From the NCBI GenBank assembly GCA_002337455.1, contig DDGC01000028.1:62001-126000 (forward strand): DNA of 64,000 nucleotides, given 5' to 3'. The translations under genes were made by a program, and so were the position numbers. The notes below the pieces were generated by a model. That model worked only from the letters and a program-made list of their open reading frames with translations. It ran no database searches and was not told the DNA's origin. This document shows, piece after piece, positions 63,234-64,000 of this stretch; position 1 is the stretch's first letter; every line of letters begins with the position of its first letter. Source of the stretch: Rhizobiales bacterium UBA1912 (GTDB lineage: Bacteria; Pseudomonadota; Alphaproteobacteria; Rhizobiales; Devosiaceae).

Positions 63234-64000
63234 ATGTCGATCATTCTCGAACTCACCGACGTCGCCAAGCATTACGGCGAAGGCGCAAAGCGCAACCGCG
63301 TGCTCGAAGGGCTCAACCTCAAGGTCAAGGACGGCGAATTCGTGGCCATCCTGGGGTTTTCGGGCGCAGGCAAGACGACGCTCATTTCGCTCATGGCCGG
63401 CCTCATCGAGCCCGACCGCGGGGGGGTGCTCTTTAAAGGCAAAGAGATCGATGGCCCCGGCCGCGAACGTGGTGTCGTGTTCCAGTCCTATTCGCTCATG
63501 CCCTGGCTCACTGTCTCCGGAAACGTCGACCTCGCGGTCGATGCCGTGCACACCAAAATGAGCAGGGCCGAGCGTGTGGCGCTGCGCAACCGCTATGTCG
63601 AGATGGTCGGTCTTTCCCATGCCGCAGACCGGCGCCCCGCCGAACTTTCCGGCGGCATGCGCCAGCGCGTGGCAGTTGCCCGCGCATTGGCCATGCAGCC
63701 TGAAGTGCTGCTGCTGGACGAACCGCTCTCGGCGCTCGATGCGCTCACCCGCTCCAAGCTCCAGGATGAATTTGCCGAAATCTCGCAAGCCGAGAAAAAG
63801 ACCATTGTCCTGATCACCAATGATGTGGACGAAGCCATCCTCCTCGCCGACCGCGTGATCCCGCTCACGCCGGGTCCCAACGCAACGCTGGGCCCGTCCT
63901 TCACCGTCGATTTCGATCGGCCCCGTGATCGCGGCGAGCTCAATGGCGACGACCGGTTCATCGCGCTGCGCCGCGAGATCACCGAGTATCTGATGGACGC
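63234..64000 (+). CDS. NrtC/D-like nitrate ABC transporter ATPase (3'-truncated by window edge)
   Basis: This is the ATPase partner. The frame begins ATG at 63234, after GGAGGAA, ten bases from the nrtB stop, and runs off the right edge. Visible motifs are Walker [11 protein letters not shown]-loop [20 protein letters not shown], signature [16 protein letters not shown], Walker [16 protein letters not shown] and [12 protein letters not shown]. Whether a C-terminal regulatory domain follows (NrtC type) cannot be seen. Confidence 0.9.
   Translation, partial: MSIILELTDVAKHYGEGAKRNRVLEGLNLKVKDGEFVAILGFSGAGKTTLISLMAGLIEPDRGGVLFKGKEIDGPGRERGVVFQSYSLMPWLTVSGNVDLAVDAVHTKMSRAERVALRNRYVEMVGLSHAADRRPAELSGGMRQRVAVARALAMQPEVLLLDEPLSALDALTRSKLQDEFAEISQAEKKTIVLITNDVDEAILLADRVIPLTPGPNATLGPSFTVDFDRPRDRGELNGDDRFIALRREITEYLMD

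Noticed and set aside
1..64000. CRISPR arrays, tRNA/rRNA genes, insertion sequences, phage genes
   Set aside because: I saw no regularly spaced repeats, no tRNA-like cloverleaf or rRNA sequence, no transposase or integrase motifs. The tandem binding proteins are diverged gene duplicates, not a mobile repeat.

Overview
The window is a dense, high-GC chromosomal segment from an alphaproteobacterium. It is most likely a member of the Hyphomicrobiales, possibly of the Devosiaceae/Pelagibacterium type, though I cannot fix the genus by reading alone. The hints are a TGA-N9-TCA RirA-type iron box, an Irr-like palindrome, NasS/NasT control of nitrate uptake, and a paa cluster linked to a Liv-type ABC transporter. 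I see no rRNA, tRNA, CRISPR array, insertion sequence or phage gene. Most genes sit in tight operons with 4-bp ATGA overlaps.

Region 1 (1-15,100) is phenylacetate catabolism: the end of paaE, then paaZ and paaY on the plus strand, and paaR, paaK, paaI and paaG on the minus strand. A short divergent promoter with a TetR-type palindrome separates these from paaN, a branched-chain-type ABC importer (binding protein, LivHMGF-like) and a fused enoyl-CoA hydratase/3-hydroxyacyl-CoA dehydrogenase. The other epoxidase subunits probably lie just left of the window. No thiolase (paaJ) is seen.

Region 2 (15,100-26,900) is mixed accessory content: a secreted alpha/beta hydrolase, a winged-helix/TPR regulator, a WYL regulator divergent from an epoxide hydrolase, a REC-LuxR response regulator, a membrane protein, and a periplasmic sulfite-oxidase-fold protein coupled to a histidine kinase. 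Three exported proteins of unknown function follow, one with an HExxH metallopeptidase motif.

Region 3 (26,900-36,900) is tyrosine/homogentisate degradation: an Lrp regulator, hppD, a Rieske protein, a MarR regulator, hmgA, fahA and maiA. Next come a LysR regulator divergent from a two-domain 3-dehydroshikimate dehydratase (quiC), and two small genes.

Region 4 (36,900-48,200) is the most unusual part. An iron-siderophore ABC transporter (one ATPase, two permeases) is followed by seven tandem periplasmic binding-protein paralogs. The first is frameshifted, and a sucrase/ferredoxin-like Fe-S protein is embedded in the array and translationally coupled to both neighbours. A RirA-type operator lies upstream.

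Region 5 (48,200-52,700) is metal resistance on the minus strand: chrA, then arsR-arsC(LMW-PTP type)-acr3-arsC(Grx type)-arsH, with a perfect 17-bp inverted repeat over the arsR start.

Region 6 (52,700-58,200) is PQQ biosynthesis, pqqABCDE on the minus strand, including the 26-residue pqqA. A prolyl-iminopeptidase-like gene overlaps the end of pqqE. A LysR regulator lies beyond pqqA.

Region 7 (58,300-64,000) is nitrate uptake and its control: nasT (ANTAR antiterminator), nasS (sensor), a sigma-54 promoter, a leader with a terminator hairpin, then nrtA, nrtB and a truncated nrtC/D ATPase.
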